41,497 nt of DNA from an uncultured Muribaculaceae bacterium (GCA_910587185.1 CAJULY010000021.1:1-41497), one strand, 5' to 3'; positions 17,631-27,546 are shown, counted from the stretch's first letter. Notes: a model not told the origin generated them from the letters alone. Made by a program: numbers and translations.

Positions 17631-18608
17631 ATGACTCCTATAGAATCCATACGCCAATCAATAGCCCCGGAATTAGATCTTCTGAATTCAAGAATAAAGG
17701 AAACTCTCGCTTCCTCCAATGACCTGATGAACCGTGTTGTTGACGGATATCTGACAGTCAAGGGCAAGCAGATACGCCCCATTCTCGTTATTCTGACGGC
17801 TAAACTGTTCGGGACTGTGAATGAACGCACGATTTCGGCAGCCGCCGCAGTGGAGATGTTGCACAACGCCACACTCATTCATGACGATGTTGTTGACGAA
17901 TCCAAAATACGCCGTTCGCAGCCGACAGTAAATTCTCTATGGGACAACCAGATTGCAGTCCTCGTCGGTGACTTTTTCGTTTCCAACGCGCTGCAGCAGG
18001 CTGTGGCCACAGGCGATCTGAGAATCGTCGATGCCCTCGGTCATCTCGGCAAAGTGCTTTCGCTCGGAGAGGTGGATCAGATATACAACGCACGCTATCA
18101 TTGTCTTGACGAAAAAGCCTATTTCAACATCATTTCCTACAAGACCGCGTCACTTTTCGTCAGCTGCATCAAGATGGGCGCTTATTCCGTTGGCGCTGAC
18201 GGAGAGAAACTTAAGGAGATGGAACGTTTTGCCGAACTGCTCGGACTCTGCTTCCAGATACGCGATGATATTTTCGACTACTATTCCGACCAGAATGAGA
18301 TAGGTAAGCCGACAGGCAACGATCTTCGCGAAGGGAAAATCACCCTTCCGCTGCTCTATGCGCTCAACCGCACTGAACTTCCCGACCATGATTCCATGCT
18401 CGAGCTGTCAAAGAAAGAGATCCTCGAAGAGGAGGAGATCGCCACACTGATTGAATTCGCTAAAGCCTCGGGCGGCATTGATTACGCATACGCTACCATG
18501 GAACGCCTGCGCGACGAAGCCTCGGCGATTCTCGACCGGTTCCCGGCTTCGGAAACAGTCGATGCGCTCCGTTCGATTTTCACCTACATCATCACGCGCC
18601 GCCATTGA
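17631..18608 (+). CDS. Polyprenyl (all-trans) diphosphate synthase
   Basis: The product is 325 residues of the IspA/IspB superfamily, extending allylic diphosphates with isopentenyl diphosphate, most likely for the menaquinone side chain. The first Asp-rich motif is in LIHDDVVDESKIRRSQPT. The lysine/arginine-rich KGKQIRP and GDFFVSNAL segments are conserved. The second Asp-rich motif is QIRDDIFDYYSD, followed by GKPTGNDLREGKITLPLLYAL. Chain length cannot be read reliably. It is divergent from polA and convergent with queC, so it is a single-gene unit. Confidence 0.93.
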   Translation: MTPIESIRQSIAPELDLLNSRIKETLASSNDLMNRVVDGYLTVKGKQIRPILVILTAKLFGTVNERTISAAAAVEMLHNATLIHDDVVDESKIRRSQPTVNSLWDNQIAVLVGDFFVSNALQQAVATGDLRIVDALGHLGKVLSLGEVDQIYNARYHCLDEKAYFNIISYKTASLFVSCIKMGAYSVGADGEKLKEMERFAELLGLCFQIRDDIFDYYSDQNEIGKPTGNDLREGKITLPLLYALNRTELPDHDSMLELSKKEILEEEEIATLIEFAKASGGIDYAYATMERLRDEASAILDRFPASETVDALRSIFTYIITRRH

Positions 18609-18645
18609 GGCGCACGCGTTTCCTGAAAAAATTTGAAATTCCGTG

Positions 18646-19290
18646 TCAGCAGTCAGGATCCAGCCCGGCAGCTGTCATAGCCTCGCGCCGCTCGACGCAG
18701 GTCGCACAGACTCCACAGTGTTTTTCACCTCCCTTGTAGCAGGAATATGTCAGCGAATAATCCACACCCAGTTCCCGTCCGCGACAGGCGATGGCTGCCT
18801 TTGTCAGATTCGTATATGGAGCGTCAAGTCGGATGCCCTTATAGGTTCCTGCGGCGATGGCCTGCGACATGGCCTCGATGAAACCGGGACGACAATCGGG
18901 ATAAATGGCATGGTCACCACCGTGATTGGCTATCATCACTGCAGAAAGGCCCCGGCTTTCGGCAAGTCCAGCCGCTATTGAAAGCATGATGCCGTTGCGA
19001 AATGGGACTACGGTCGAATGCATGTTGTTTTCCCCGTAATTGCCCTCGGGCACCGCATCGGCGCCTCTCAGCAACGAGCTTTCGAAATATTCTCCCATGA
19101 AAGCGAGATCGATCTCCACTAACTCTATGCCCAGACGACGGCAATTCTCACGCGCGCATGCCGCTTCACGCGCATTGTGGTTTGCGCCATAGCTGAAATT
19201 CACAGCCAGCCCTATCCGTGACGCATATTCATAAAGCATGGTTGTAGAATCCATGCCACCCGAAAGCACAAGTAAAGAATCTTTTTCCAT
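18646..19290 (-). CDS. queC: 7-cyano-7-deazaguanine (preQ0) synthase
   Basis: QueC converts 7-carboxy-7-deazaguanine to preQ0 with ATP and ammonia in queuosine biosynthesis. The protein is 214 residues with the PP-loop SGGMDS at 10-15, the conserved FRNGIMLSIAAGLAE segment, and a zinc site formed by C184, C192, C195 and C198 (SCYKGGEKHCGVCATC). It lies 25 nt after queF on the same strand, so consecutive pathway steps are paired. queD and queE are not in the window. Confidence 0.97.
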   Translation of the reverse strand: MEKDSLLVLSGGMDSTTMLYEYASRIGLAVNFSYGANHNAREAACARENCRRLGIELVEIDLAFMGEYFESSLLRGADAVPEGNYGENNMHSTVVPFRNGIMLSIAAGLAESRGLSAVMIANHGGDHAIYPDCRPGFIEAMSQAIAAGTYKGIRLDAPYTNLTKAAIACRGRELGVDYSLTYSCYKGGEKHCGVCATCVERREAMTAAGLDPDC

Positions 19291-19315
19291 AATAATATGT
19301 CAGCGAAGCTGTGGT

Positions 19316-19792
19316 TTAGTCTATCGTGGTTCTGAACGCGGCCATCATGCGGTCGTGGACCATCTGCTGATGCTCCTCGTCGCCGTAGTTTGCGAAAGGA
19401 TAGATCGAGATGCCTCCGCGCGGAGTGAAAAGTCCTATAACCTCCAGATAGCGTGGATCCATCAGTTTCACGAGGTCCTTCATTATGATGTTGATGCAGT
19501 CCTCATGGAAGTCACCATGATTGCGGAAGCTGAAAAGATAGAGTTTCAGGCTCTTGCTCTCGACCATGAGAGAGCGCGGGATGTAATTTATTATTATCTT
19601 CGCGAAATCGGGCTGCCCCGTCTTCGGGCAGAGAGATGTGAACTCGGGGCAATTGAAAGTCACGAGATATTCGTTGTCAGGATGTTTGTTTACGAATGTC
19701 TCCAGAATTGCAGGACTGTATTCGGTGGGGTATTTGACTCCGGTGTTCCCCAGCAGTGTGACCCCGTCAAGCTGTTCTTCCGTTCTCATCAT
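19316..19792 (-). CDS. queF: NADPH-dependent preQ0 reductase
   Basis: QueF reduces the nitrile of preQ0 to the amine preQ1, the step after QueC. The product is 158 residues, the short unimodular form. The nucleophile C55 and acid D62 lie in FTSLCPKTGQPDF, and the family signature VESKSLKLYLFSFR follows at 77-90. Its start (tandem ATGATG at 19792) overlaps the stop of the glucosaminidase gene, indicating translational coupling. queC follows directly. Confidence 0.97.
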   Translation of the reverse strand: MMRTEEQLDGVTLLGNTGVKYPTEYSPAILETFVNKHPDNEYLVTFNCPEFTSLCPKTGQPDFAKIIINYIPRSLMVESKSLKLYLFSFRNHGDFHEDCINIIMKDLVKLMDPRYLEVIGLFTPRGGISIYPFANYGDEEHQQMVHDRMMAAFRTTID

Positions 19793-20487
19793 TCAAATTT
19801 TTTCAGTTCTACATAAAGCTTAAGTATCGAGCGGGCATAGCGGTTGTTAGCCGCCCAGCGTCCTGCGAGATCGGCCCAGGTTGGCGCTATCCCGCGGCTT
19901 ACGAGCCTGAAACGCGGATCGACAAGTCTTTCGCCTCGCGGAAGGGGATTCTTGCAGGCGTAGGCATAAAGATGCTGGATCTGAGCCGTAACACCCTCTT
20001 CCACCGAGGCAAACGAGTGGCCGCGCTCACCGAGGCGAACCACTCCGAGGCCGCAGTAATTATGCTGTTCAGGTGTCACCTTAGTGCCCCCCGTGAAGCG
20101 GAACCAACCCGTCTCGACTATTCCCTGACAAAGCGCTATGTCGCCGGGGATTCCATAGCGTTGCCCGACGGTTATGTAAGCGCGCGCAATGGATATGTCG
20201 AAATCAGGATTATGGCGCGAGACGAACCGGAACAGGCGGTCAGCGTCCACCACGGCAGTCTCCCCGAGAATGGGGCGCCCCATAAGATATTCTATGTATT
20301 GTTCCGCCGATTCAAACATGGCATCCTCCTCGCGGCAGACTGCCTCACTGTAATCCGGAATCTCTTCCGGCCAGTAATCCGCGGCTGCCGTGTCGGCCAC
20401 CTCCGTTTTTTTTGCATCGCCGGCGCCCTCAGCCTCCAATGGCTGAAATAAGAAAACCGTTGTTATTAGCAGGAGAAGAAATCTCAT
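19789..20487 (-). CDS. Secreted glucosaminidase (peptidoglycan hydrolase)
   Basis: The product is 232 residues with a signal peptide (MRFLLLLITTVFLFQPLEA) and an acidic linker. A glucosaminidase domain of the FlgJ/LytG type covers about 90-230. Key segments are YGIPGDIALCQGIVETGWF, whose Glu is the expected catalytic acid, HNYCGLGVV, and the C-terminal AGRWAANNRYARSIL. It should cut the N-acetylglucosaminyl bond of peptidoglycan in the periplasm during wall remodelling. It begins 4 nt after the pyrC stop and overlaps queF by 4 nt. Confidence 0.9.
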   Translation of the reverse strand: MRFLLLLITTVFLFQPLEAEGAGDAKKTEVADTAAADYWPEEIPDYSEAVCREEDAMFESAEQYIEYLMGRPILGETAVVDADRLFRFVSRHNPDFDISIARAYITVGQRYGIPGDIALCQGIVETGWFRFTGGTKVTPEQHNYCGLGVVRLGERGHSFASVEEGVTAQIQHLYAYACKNPLPRGERLVDPRFRLVSRGIAPTWADLAGRWAANNRYARSILKLYVELKKFE

Positions 20488-20491
20488 TGCG

Positions 20492-21844
20492 TCAGCGGTT
20501 AAATCTTAGCTCCTTGCCTCCGTTTCTGGAGAAAAGCACTCCGAAACGATAGGCCGGTTGCCCGTTGACCAGAGTCATCTCAACCTTGTTGCTGACAGTC
20601 AGACCGCTCAACGGAGTCCATCCGCATTTGCTCAAGGCCCAGGCATCGGTAATCGTGTATGGCTCGCAGTCATTGTCAACAAGCACCAGATCCGCATAAT
20701 ATCCCGGCCGTATGAATCCGCGCCGGTCTATGTCATATATTATTGCGGGATTATGACACATCTTCTCGACAATAACAGGAATTTCAAACATTCCTTCCTC
20801 AGCCATCTGAAGCATCAGTGTGAGCGAGAACTGTATGAGCGGCATCCCGGACACCGCTGTCAGTGCCGTGCCGCGTTTTTCCTCAAGGAGATGAGGCGCA
20901 TGATCGGTGGCTATGGTATCGATCAGTCCGTTGTTGACGGCATTCCGGAGCGCCTCTCTGTCAGCGGGACGTTTTATGGCCGGATTACACTTTATACGTG
21001 CGCCGAGCATCGGATACTGCTCGTCGGAAAAAGCGAGATATTGCGGACATGTCTCTGCCGTGATCAGTTTGCCTTCTGGCGAACCCGGCTCAAGGAGCGT
21101 CAGTTCGTCGGCTGTCGAAATATGAAGTATGTGAAGACGATGGTTCATCTTGCGCGCAGTCTCCACCGCCTTGCGCGAGGCGGAGTAACAGACGGCATGG
21201 TTGCGTATCACCGGATGAAACTCCATCTCGAGCTCCTCGCCGTAACGCTCGACAACAGCTTTGCGGTTGGCGCGCAGAAGCTCCTCGTCCTCGGCGTGGA
21301 CAGCCATGAGCGCAGGCACCTCAGCCATTATACGCTCCATCATATCGGTCGAATCCACAAGCATTCCGCCGGTGGAAGAGCCCATGAACAGCTTAACGCC
21401 CGCACAGCGGGTATAGTCCACCGCCTTCAGCTGGTCGAGATTGTCGTTGGCCGCTCCGATAAAGAATCCGTAGTTGGCCGCGCTGACCTCCGACGCATGC
21501 CTCAGTTTCTCCTCAAGTGCGGCGACAGTGACTGTGGCCGGTTTTGTATTCGGCATGTCGATGAATGAAGTGACGCCTCCGGCAACGGCAGCGCGGCTCT
21601 CGCTCTCCATATCGGCTTTATGGGTCAGACCGGGATCGCGGAAATGGACATGGGTGTCTATGACTCCTGGAAGCAACAGATGCTGTTTCGCATCGATGGC
21701 CTCGGCGCCGTCGAAAAGCGACTGATCAGGCTCTCCACGGCCCACCGCGGCAATAAATTCACCGTCAACGACAACATATCCCAGATAAGATTCGCCTTCG
21801 TTGACAATCGTGGCGTTGTGGATCAATATTTTCCGCTCATCCAT
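20492..21844 (-). CDS. pyrC: Dihydroorotase
   Basis: The product is 450 residues of the long class I type. It cyclises carbamoyl aspartate to dihydroorotate in pyrimidine synthesis. The metal-binding DTHVHFRDPGLTHKADME lies at 63-80. The middle contains RLHILHISTADEL with further His ligands, and IATDHAPHLLEEKRG supplies the last metal Asp. It starts inside the end of the GT2 gene (8-nt overlap) and is followed almost at once by the glucosaminidase gene. Other class I cyclic amidohydrolases are possible, but the overall pattern fits dihydroorotase well. Confidence 0.93.
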   Translation of the reverse strand: MDERKILIHNATIVNEGESYLGYVVVDGEFIAAVGRGEPDQSLFDGAEAIDAKQHLLLPGVIDTHVHFRDPGLTHKADMESESRAAVAGGVTSFIDMPNTKPATVTVAALEEKLRHASEVSAANYGFFIGAANDNLDQLKAVDYTRCAGVKLFMGSSTGGMLVDSTDMMERIMAEVPALMAVHAEDEELLRANRKAVVERYGEELEMEFHPVIRNHAVCYSASRKAVETARKMNHRLHILHISTADELTLLEPGSPEGKLITAETCPQYLAFSDEQYPMLGARIKCNPAIKRPADREALRNAVNNGLIDTIATDHAPHLLEEKRGTALTAVSGMPLIQFSLTLMLQMAEEGMFEIPVIVEKMCHNPAIIYDIDRRGFIRPGYYADLVLVDNDCEPYTITDAWALSKCGWTPLSGLTVSNKVEMTLVNGQPAYRFGVLFSRNGGKELRFNR

Positions 21845-22628
21845 TTTTACGGGGATATTTTCTGAACCAACTTGATATTTTCAGCCTCATCACACCGAGG
21901 AAGGCCTCTCCGAAGATTCCTCCCGACATTTTGCTCGTTCCGAGCACCCGGTTGACGAATACGATCGGCACTTCAACAATTTTAAATCCGCATTTCTCGG
22001 CCGTGAATTTCATCTCAATCTGGAATGCATAGCCCTTGAACCGAATTTTGTCAAGTTCTATCGTCTCGAGTACGCGGCGGCGGTAGCATACGAACCCGGC
22101 GGTGGTGTCATGCACGTCAAGGCCTGTCACCATGCGCACATAGACCGATGCGTAATATGACATTATCACACGCCCCATGGGCCAGTTGACCACATTCACT
22201 CCGGTCACGTAACGCGACCCGACGGCAACATCCGCGCCCTCGCGGCTGACTGCCTTGTAAAGATCGGGCAAAGAATCGGGATTATGGGAAAAATCCGCAT
22301 CCATCTCGAAGATGTACTCATACTGGGGATGGTCAAGCGCCCATTTGAAACCGGCTATGTAGGCCGTTCCGAGTCCGAGTTTTCCCTTTCGCTCCACCAG
22401 ATGGATGCGTCCGGGATGTTCTTCCATTTTGGCACGCACGATTCCGGCCGTCCCGTCGGGCGAACCGTCATCAATGATGAGCACGTCCATCGCAACCGGT
22501 TGCCGGAGCACAGCCTCTATTATGGCGGCGACGTTTTCTTTTTCGTTATAGGTAGGTATGATGACCACACTGTCAGAAGCCGACAGTGTGGTGTCCTTTG
22601 TGTCTTTTTTTACAATATCTTCATCCAT
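21837..22628 (-). CDS. GT2 glycosyltransferase, polyprenol monophosphomannose synthase type
   Basis: The product is 263 residues, a soluble Dpm1-like catalytic domain with no added membrane helices. VVIIPTYNEKEN (21-32), IIDDGSPDGT (51-60) and EMDADFSHNPDSLP (metal and donor binding) are characteristic. GLGTAYIAGFKWAL and DTTAGFVCYRRRVLE are also conserved in the family. It likely transfers mannose or glucose from a nucleotide sugar to polyprenyl phosphate, providing donors for periplasmic glycosylation. It sits between the outer-membrane barrel gene and pyrC in a tightly packed series. Confidence 0.92.
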   Translation of the reverse strand: MDEDIVKKDTKDTTLSASDSVVIIPTYNEKENVAAIIEAVLRQPVAMDVLIIDDGSPDGTAGIVRAKMEEHPGRIHLVERKGKLGLGTAYIAGFKWALDHPQYEYIFEMDADFSHNPDSLPDLYKAVSREGADVAVGSRYVTGVNVVNWPMGRVIMSYYASVYVRMVTGLDVHDTTAGFVCYRRRVLETIELDKIRFKGYAFQIEMKFTAEKCGFKIVEVPIVFVNRVLGTSKMSGGIFGEAFLGVMRLKISSWFRKYPRKNG

Positions 22629-22642
22629 AAGCGGCGAATCTT

Positions 22643-24493
22643 TCAGAATTTATAGGAGACACCTGCGAGACCTCCGATACCCTCCGAGGGCAGAGCACCC
22701 ACCAGAGTGTGACGGTGATTAAGCAGATTCTCGACATTCGCAAAAATGCTCAACTGCGGGGTCAGACGGTAAAGAGCGCCGACCGACAGCGAGTTGACCG
22801 ATCCGAGCGACATCTCCTGAAGGCCGTCGCGTGTGGGATCAGGCGCAAACATCGAAGCGCCGAAAGTGCGGCGTGACCCGCGGTAATTCCAGCCCAGCTT
22901 TATGTCGAGGGGCTCTATGGGGGTCACACGCAGTTTTGCCTCCGCAACACGTTTGGCCCTGTCGCGCCACAGATAGAATCCGCGGTCATGTTTCTGCGGA
23001 GCCATCTCGAAGCTGACGGAAGCATCCAGAAGATTGCGATACTGATATCCGAAGCCTGCATGGAATCTGTAGCCCTTCATGTCAAGCGTCTCGAAAGCCA
23101 CGTAACGGTCATTGAGAGTCACGGGCATCAGCCAGTCGTCGGCAATGGCATACGCGGCCGAGATCTCGGAATAGAATCCGCGCCACAGACCTATTGTCAC
23201 TCCGACCTCACCTGCGAGAGGCACATGGGAATTGGAATAGGCAAGATTCGGCAATCCGTAATATGTGACGTCGAAAAGCGATCCGAGCGTATTCTGACGC
23301 ACCCCGCCGTTAGCCTTGACGTAAAGCGCCACGAACTGGCTCGGGCGCCAGGTGGCCTGAGCCTCGGGGGCAACGTGGAAAACCTTTCCGCAATTGAATG
23401 TGAAATCAAGATTGGCCCCCAGATCGAGCACGAGATTTTTCCAGTTGAATCTGTAGAACGGACGGACCGAGAGCAGACTGTGGGAGAGAGAACCGAGGGG
23501 TTCGAAAACCTCCACATTATAGATGTCGGTCGCCGACATGAGAGCGCCGGCATGACGCCCGTAGGAAAGATGGGAGAAATCCACTTCTATTCCGGCGAGA
23601 TCCGCGCCCCACACTTTTGCCGAAGCAAAAAGACGGGCCGAGAGATGATTCTCGCGGACGGGATCATAGGGAGAATCCTTCAGCAGCAGAGAACCCGAGG
23701 TGGGCGGAGTCGGCTGTTCCGGAGAAGAAAGAGCCACGGCGTTGCCGTAACCGAAAAGGCCGTAATTGGCTCCGATTCCGCAATTCCAGATTCCGGTGGT
23801 CATCGACCAGAGTCCCTGGACATTGAGACGATGCACGTTCTGATTACGCATTCCTTCATAGTAAGGAGTGTTGAATCTGGCGAAAGTATAATCGACTCCC
23901 AGATCGAGATAGGAGTCACGTCCGACAGCGCTGTGGAGCGCGCCTCCTACAGTAACCACATTGCGGCGCAGGCGCACGCTTTCTTTCGGATCGGCATTCT
24001 CGGGCTGCCAAGGGAGGTCGCCGCGATAGCTCGATCCGTCATACTGCATCCATCCGTTGAGACGCACGCGGTCGTTGTCGATAAATTTGTAGCCTGCGGC
24101 CGCTCCCATATTGATCATGGGCAGATAGCCGGCGGCCGCATAGCCTCGGTAGGGCGAACGATAGATGGTGTCGGCGTAAGCGGCAGGCGCCAGTGAGGGG
24201 ATAGAGGCCGGAACGCCGACACGTATCTGACGCAATCCGTAGGTCAGCTTGCTCACCGGGAGCGGAGGCATGACCACCGTGGGGTTGATATTCAGCCTGA
24301 CTGCATCGGAAGGATTGATCTCTTCGTGATGCTTTACGGTTATCTCCTTTTTAAGATTCTCCTGATGAGCCACGGTTATCTCTTTTTTCAGGTCTTCCTT
24401 GGCTGCAGGCTTCTGGGCCGAGAGGAAGTTCGTTCCGGAAAGAGCCGCGGCAACCAGCAGTGCGACTGCCGATCTTCTGCGGATGTCTGTCAT
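22643..24493 (-). CDS. Outer-membrane beta-barrel protein (TonB-receptor-like, no plug seen)
   Basis: The product is about 616 residues from ATG 24493; the in-frame ATG at 24517 would lengthen the signal peptide. It has a signal sequence, then a short linker with two near-identical copies of LKKEITV-H. A PPLPVSKLTYGLRQI segment precedes the barrel. The rest is alternating beta-strand sequence ending in VSYKF; a terminal Phe is typical of Bam-inserted barrels. No CarboxypepD_reg or plug domain is obvious. It is coupled to the upstream TPR gene (stop to first ATG overlap), as often seen for TPR/barrel pairs in Bacteroidota. Substrate unknown. Confidence 0.8.
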   Translation of the reverse strand: MTDIRRRSAVALLVAAALSGTNFLSAQKPAAKEDLKKEITVAHQENLKKEITVKHHEEINPSDAVRLNINPTVVMPPLPVSKLTYGLRQIRVGVPASIPSLAPAAYADTIYRSPYRGYAAAGYLPMINMGAAAGYKFIDNDRVRLNGWMQYDGSSYRGDLPWQPENADPKESVRLRRNVVTVGGALHSAVGRDSYLDLGVDYTFARFNTPYYEGMRNQNVHRLNVQGLWSMTTGIWNCGIGANYGLFGYGNAVALSSPEQPTPPTSGSLLLKDSPYDPVRENHLSARLFASAKVWGADLAGIEVDFSHLSYGRHAGALMSATDIYNVEVFEPLGSLSHSLLSVRPFYRFNWKNLVLDLGANLDFTFNCGKVFHVAPEAQATWRPSQFVALYVKANGGVRQNTLGSLFDVTYYGLPNLAYSNSHVPLAGEVGVTIGLWRGFYSEISAAYAIADDWLMPVTLNDRYVAFETLDMKGYRFHAGFGYQYRNLLDASVSFEMAPQKHDRGFYLWRDRAKRVAEAKLRVTPIEPLDIKLGWNYRGSRRTFGASMFAPDPTRDGLQEMSLGSVNSLSVGALYRLTPQLSIFANVENLLNHRHTLVGALPSEGIGGLAGVSYKF

Positions 24494-24531
24494 ATCTTTG
24501 ATGTGGATTATGGACATGGTAAATATGGAAT

Positions 24532-27513
24532 TTATCGACTGAGACGTTCGTTGATCATGAGGAATATGTCTTCGTCAGTGTCAGGGTAATTGTTCTTGAG
24601 GCTCTTCAGATATTCGTTTGCCTCGAAGGTCTTGCCTTGTTTACGCAGTGCGTCGGAAAGCACGATGAACGCCCTCGCGAGCCAGTAGTTGTGGGGAGTG
24701 CCGGCGTTTATGAGCGCATCGGCCGTCTGGCGTGCCTTCTCGGTCTCGCCGTTGTCAAGCATAGACTGGGCCATGTAAACAGAGCTCTTGGCGCCATAGA
24801 CATCGCTCGGGGTTTCGGCGAGTTCGCTCCATATCTTGTAAGCTCCTTTGTGGTCGCCCTTGGCATCAAGTGCTTCCGCACGACTGAAATATACCTCCTC
24901 AAGGTCTGTGATGCCGGGTGCCGAGGTTGAAAGGATCTTGTCGGCGACGGTGAGCAGATCGTCATAGCGGTGCAGATCGCTGTTGGCGCGGAGAAGTCCC
25001 ATGCGGGCGTCGTTGAGGGTTCGTGCCGACGACGCGCGGTTCTCGAGCTCGGTATATGTCTTGAGTGCCACTTCCGTCTTGCCGAGATTCAGTTCGTTGT
25101 CGCCCTTGAGAAGCAGAGCGTCCTCTGCGACATCGGCATCGGGATAAACCGTCAGGATTCGTGTTATATAGTCGATGGCCGTATCCGAATCTCCGTTGTT
25201 TGAGGCGGCCTCCGCAAGATAGTAGAGAGCCTGAGGCTCATAAACACCGTTGGGATAGTCGCGCATATAATCGGTAAGCTTGCCGGTTCGCTGATTGTCG
25301 ATATAATCCGTTTCGGCTGCCTGGAACGCTGCGGCGTCAAGAGTCGAAGCATCGAGCTGAGGCGCGTTGGGAACCGAGGCGAGGAATGAGGCGAAGTCAG
25401 GCAGCAGACCGTCTTCGGCATATATCTGCTTAAGGTCCTCGACCGCCGTAGTCGCTTCCTCGCTTGTCGGGTAGCGGCGGATCAGATCCTTGTAGGCGGT
25501 TATTGCGCCGGCCCTGTCATTCTGGTTGAGACGGGTGACAGCCAGCTGAAGGAGAGCGTTGCGGCCCTGGGTGGTCGAAGGATATGTCGCGGCAAGGGTG
25601 GTATATGTGTCGATCGCGTCGGCGGTCTGCCCCATGGCCAGGAATGTCTGTGCTTTCTCAAGCATGGCCGAGGGGACGAGAGCTGACTCGGGGAAGCGCT
25701 TAATCATGTCGTCCATAGCGTCGATCAGGGCGGCATTGTTACCCTGACGTCCTTTCATGAGGGCGGCCTGATAGAGAGCGTAGTCACCGGCCTGGGGATT
25801 AGCTTCGTATGCACTGCTATAGACAGTGGCGGCTTCACCCGGACGGTCCTGATAGTAGAGACAGTCGGCCAGACGGTTAAGCGCGTCGGACTTCAAGGCC
25901 TTTGTGACATCGGAGGCGTCGGCGACACGGCGGAAATCCTTCATGGCGTCCTCCCAGCGGCTCTGACGGAAACGGGTGTATCCGAGATTGTAGTAGGCGA
26001 GTGTGCGGTTGGCGTCGCCGGCGGGAGCCACATTGAGATAATCCAGATAGCTCTGGGCTGCTTCGGCGAGCTGTCCGGCTTCCAGACGTGCGTTTCCAAG
26101 CCACAGCAAAGCCTGACGGTGAATGTCGGAGCTGGCGCCGGAAACGGCAGCCGACTGCCGCAGATAATCGATTGCCTTCGAGTAGCGGCCCGACTGATAT
26201 TCGCGGGTGCCGAGCATGAACAGCACGCGCTGACGGGCGGCCGTCATGTTGGCCGACGGATTGGGGGTCGAGTTGATGATGCGCAGAGCGCTTTCATAAT
26301 CATTGTCGCTCATGAAGCCGGTCACGAGATTCTGACGTATGTCCTCGGCGTAGCGCGAACGGGGATACTTGCTCAGGAACTCTTCCATCATGCTGACGGA
26401 TTTACCGAAAGGCACGCGGCCACCGTTGACGCGAGCCACGATATAATTATAGAAGGCCTCTTCGGCCACACGGTCGTCATAGTTGTCGCGATACGCCTTT
26501 TCGAAAGCCATCAGGGCACCGTCGGTGTTGCCCTCTTTGACGTAGGCCTGACCGAGGTAGAGACAAGCGCTCTGCCCCATGGCGTCGGGGATATCGGTAG
26601 CCTGACTCAGCATGTCGGCTGCCGCGGAATAATTGCCGGCGTTATACTCGCTGACACCGAGGATGTAGTAGGCTGTGGGGCGCACATCGGCAGTCTCCGC
26701 CACATAATCCTTGAGGTATTTGACCGCAGCTGTCTCGTCGCCGAGATTGTAGAGCGACTCACCCGTTATGCGGTTCATTTCGGGACGGAACTGTGCCACG
26801 CAGTCGCCCTCAAGCACTTTGCGCGCAATGGAGAGAGCCTGCGAATAATCCTTGTCCATGAAACAGATCTGCGCTATGTAGTAGTCGGCGGCAGTTCCCG
26901 GTTCGCGCGAAGTATCGACTTTGCGGAAATAAGCCATCGACAGATCATAGTTGCGCTCGAGATATGCCAGATAGCCGAGATAGAAATTGGCGGCGTTGCC
27001 ATACTGCTTAGTCGTTGTCAGCCGGCTGAAGATCTCGCGAGAACGGCTGTTGTCGCCAAGAAGCATCAGAGAATAAGCCTCGCGGTAAAGCATATCGTCG
27101 CGCCGGTCATCGGTCAGCGATTCCGGGCTGACGGAAAGATAAGCCTGAAGGGCCTCAGTGTAAGAGCCTCGGGTGAAATAATAATCGCCTATCGCGGCGG
27201 TCACGTCACTGCAGCGGGGACTCTGGGGATAGCGCAGCCTGAAATCCTCAAGCATCGCGAGGGCTTCGTCATCGCCGAAGTAAAGAGTGGCCATAGCCAT
27301 ATAATACTGGGCCTCCTCCTGCTGGGCTATCTCGGGATCGAGATTGCGCACCTGCAGAAGCTGGTCAAGGCATCCTTCATAATTCTTGTCATGATACATG
27401 GCGACACCACGGGCCATATATCCCGCGGCGGTAGCGCTGTTTATTTGCGCCTGAGCCACGCCGCCGGTCAGAGCGGCAGCTGCAACGGCACTGATTACGA
27501 TTCGTCGTTTCAT
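24532..27513 (-). CDS. Large periplasmic tetratricopeptide-repeat protein
   Basis: The product is 993 residues with signal peptide MKRRIVISAVAAAALTGGVAQA. Almost the whole mature chain is TPR helices: repeated patterns such as AAQSYLDYLNVAPAGDANRTL, ALLWLGNARLEAG and AITAYKDLIRRYPTSEEA, giving an estimated 20 or more repeats. It resembles the YbgF/BamD-type TPR scaffolds. Its tight coupling to the outer-membrane barrel gene suggests that it works with that barrel in the periplasm. It is the first gene of the seven-gene minus-strand series that runs down to queC. Confidence 0.88.
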   Translation of the reverse strand: MKRRIVISAVAAAALTGGVAQAQINSATAAGYMARGVAMYHDKNYEGCLDQLLQVRNLDPEIAQQEEAQYYMAMATLYFGDDEALAMLEDFRLRYPQSPRCSDVTAAIGDYYFTRGSYTEALQAYLSVSPESLTDDRRDDMLYREAYSLMLLGDNSRSREIFSRLTTTKQYGNAANFYLGYLAYLERNYDLSMAYFRKVDTSREPGTAADYYIAQICFMDKDYSQALSIARKVLEGDCVAQFRPEMNRITGESLYNLGDETAAVKYLKDYVAETADVRPTAYYILGVSEYNAGNYSAAADMLSQATDIPDAMGQSACLYLGQAYVKEGNTDGALMAFEKAYRDNYDDRVAEEAFYNYIVARVNGGRVPFGKSVSMMEEFLSKYPRSRYAEDIRQNLVTGFMSDNDYESALRIINSTPNPSANMTAARQRVLFMLGTREYQSGRYSKAIDYLRQSAAVSGASSDIHRQALLWLGNARLEAGQLAEAAQSYLDYLNVAPAGDANRTLAYYNLGYTRFRQSRWEDAMKDFRRVADASDVTKALKSDALNRLADCLYYQDRPGEAATVYSSAYEANPQAGDYALYQAALMKGRQGNNAALIDAMDDMIKRFPESALVPSAMLEKAQTFLAMGQTADAIDTYTTLAATYPSTTQGRNALLQLAVTRLNQNDRAGAITAYKDLIRRYPTSEEATTAVEDLKQIYAEDGLLPDFASFLASVPNAPQLDASTLDAAAFQAAETDYIDNQRTGKLTDYMRDYPNGVYEPQALYYLAEAASNNGDSDTAIDYITRILTVYPDADVAEDALLLKGDNELNLGKTEVALKTYTELENRASSARTLNDARMGLLRANSDLHRYDDLLTVADKILSTSAPGITDLEEVYFSRAEALDAKGDHKGAYKIWSELAETPSDVYGAKSSVYMAQSMLDNGETEKARQTADALINAGTPHNYWLARAFIVLSDALRKQGKTFEANEYLKSLKNNYPDTDEDIFLMINERLSR

Positions 27514-27538
27514 CGTGTGATTCAGGATAAATTTGCCA

Positions 27539-27546
27539 CAAATTTA
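27539..27546 (-). promoter_or_regulatory. Putative -7 box for the TPR-to-queC operon
   Basis: Read on the minus strand, TAAATTTG matches the Bacteroidota -7 element and lies 25 nt before the TPR start codon. No clear TTG is found at the -33 position. Confidence 0.4.
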
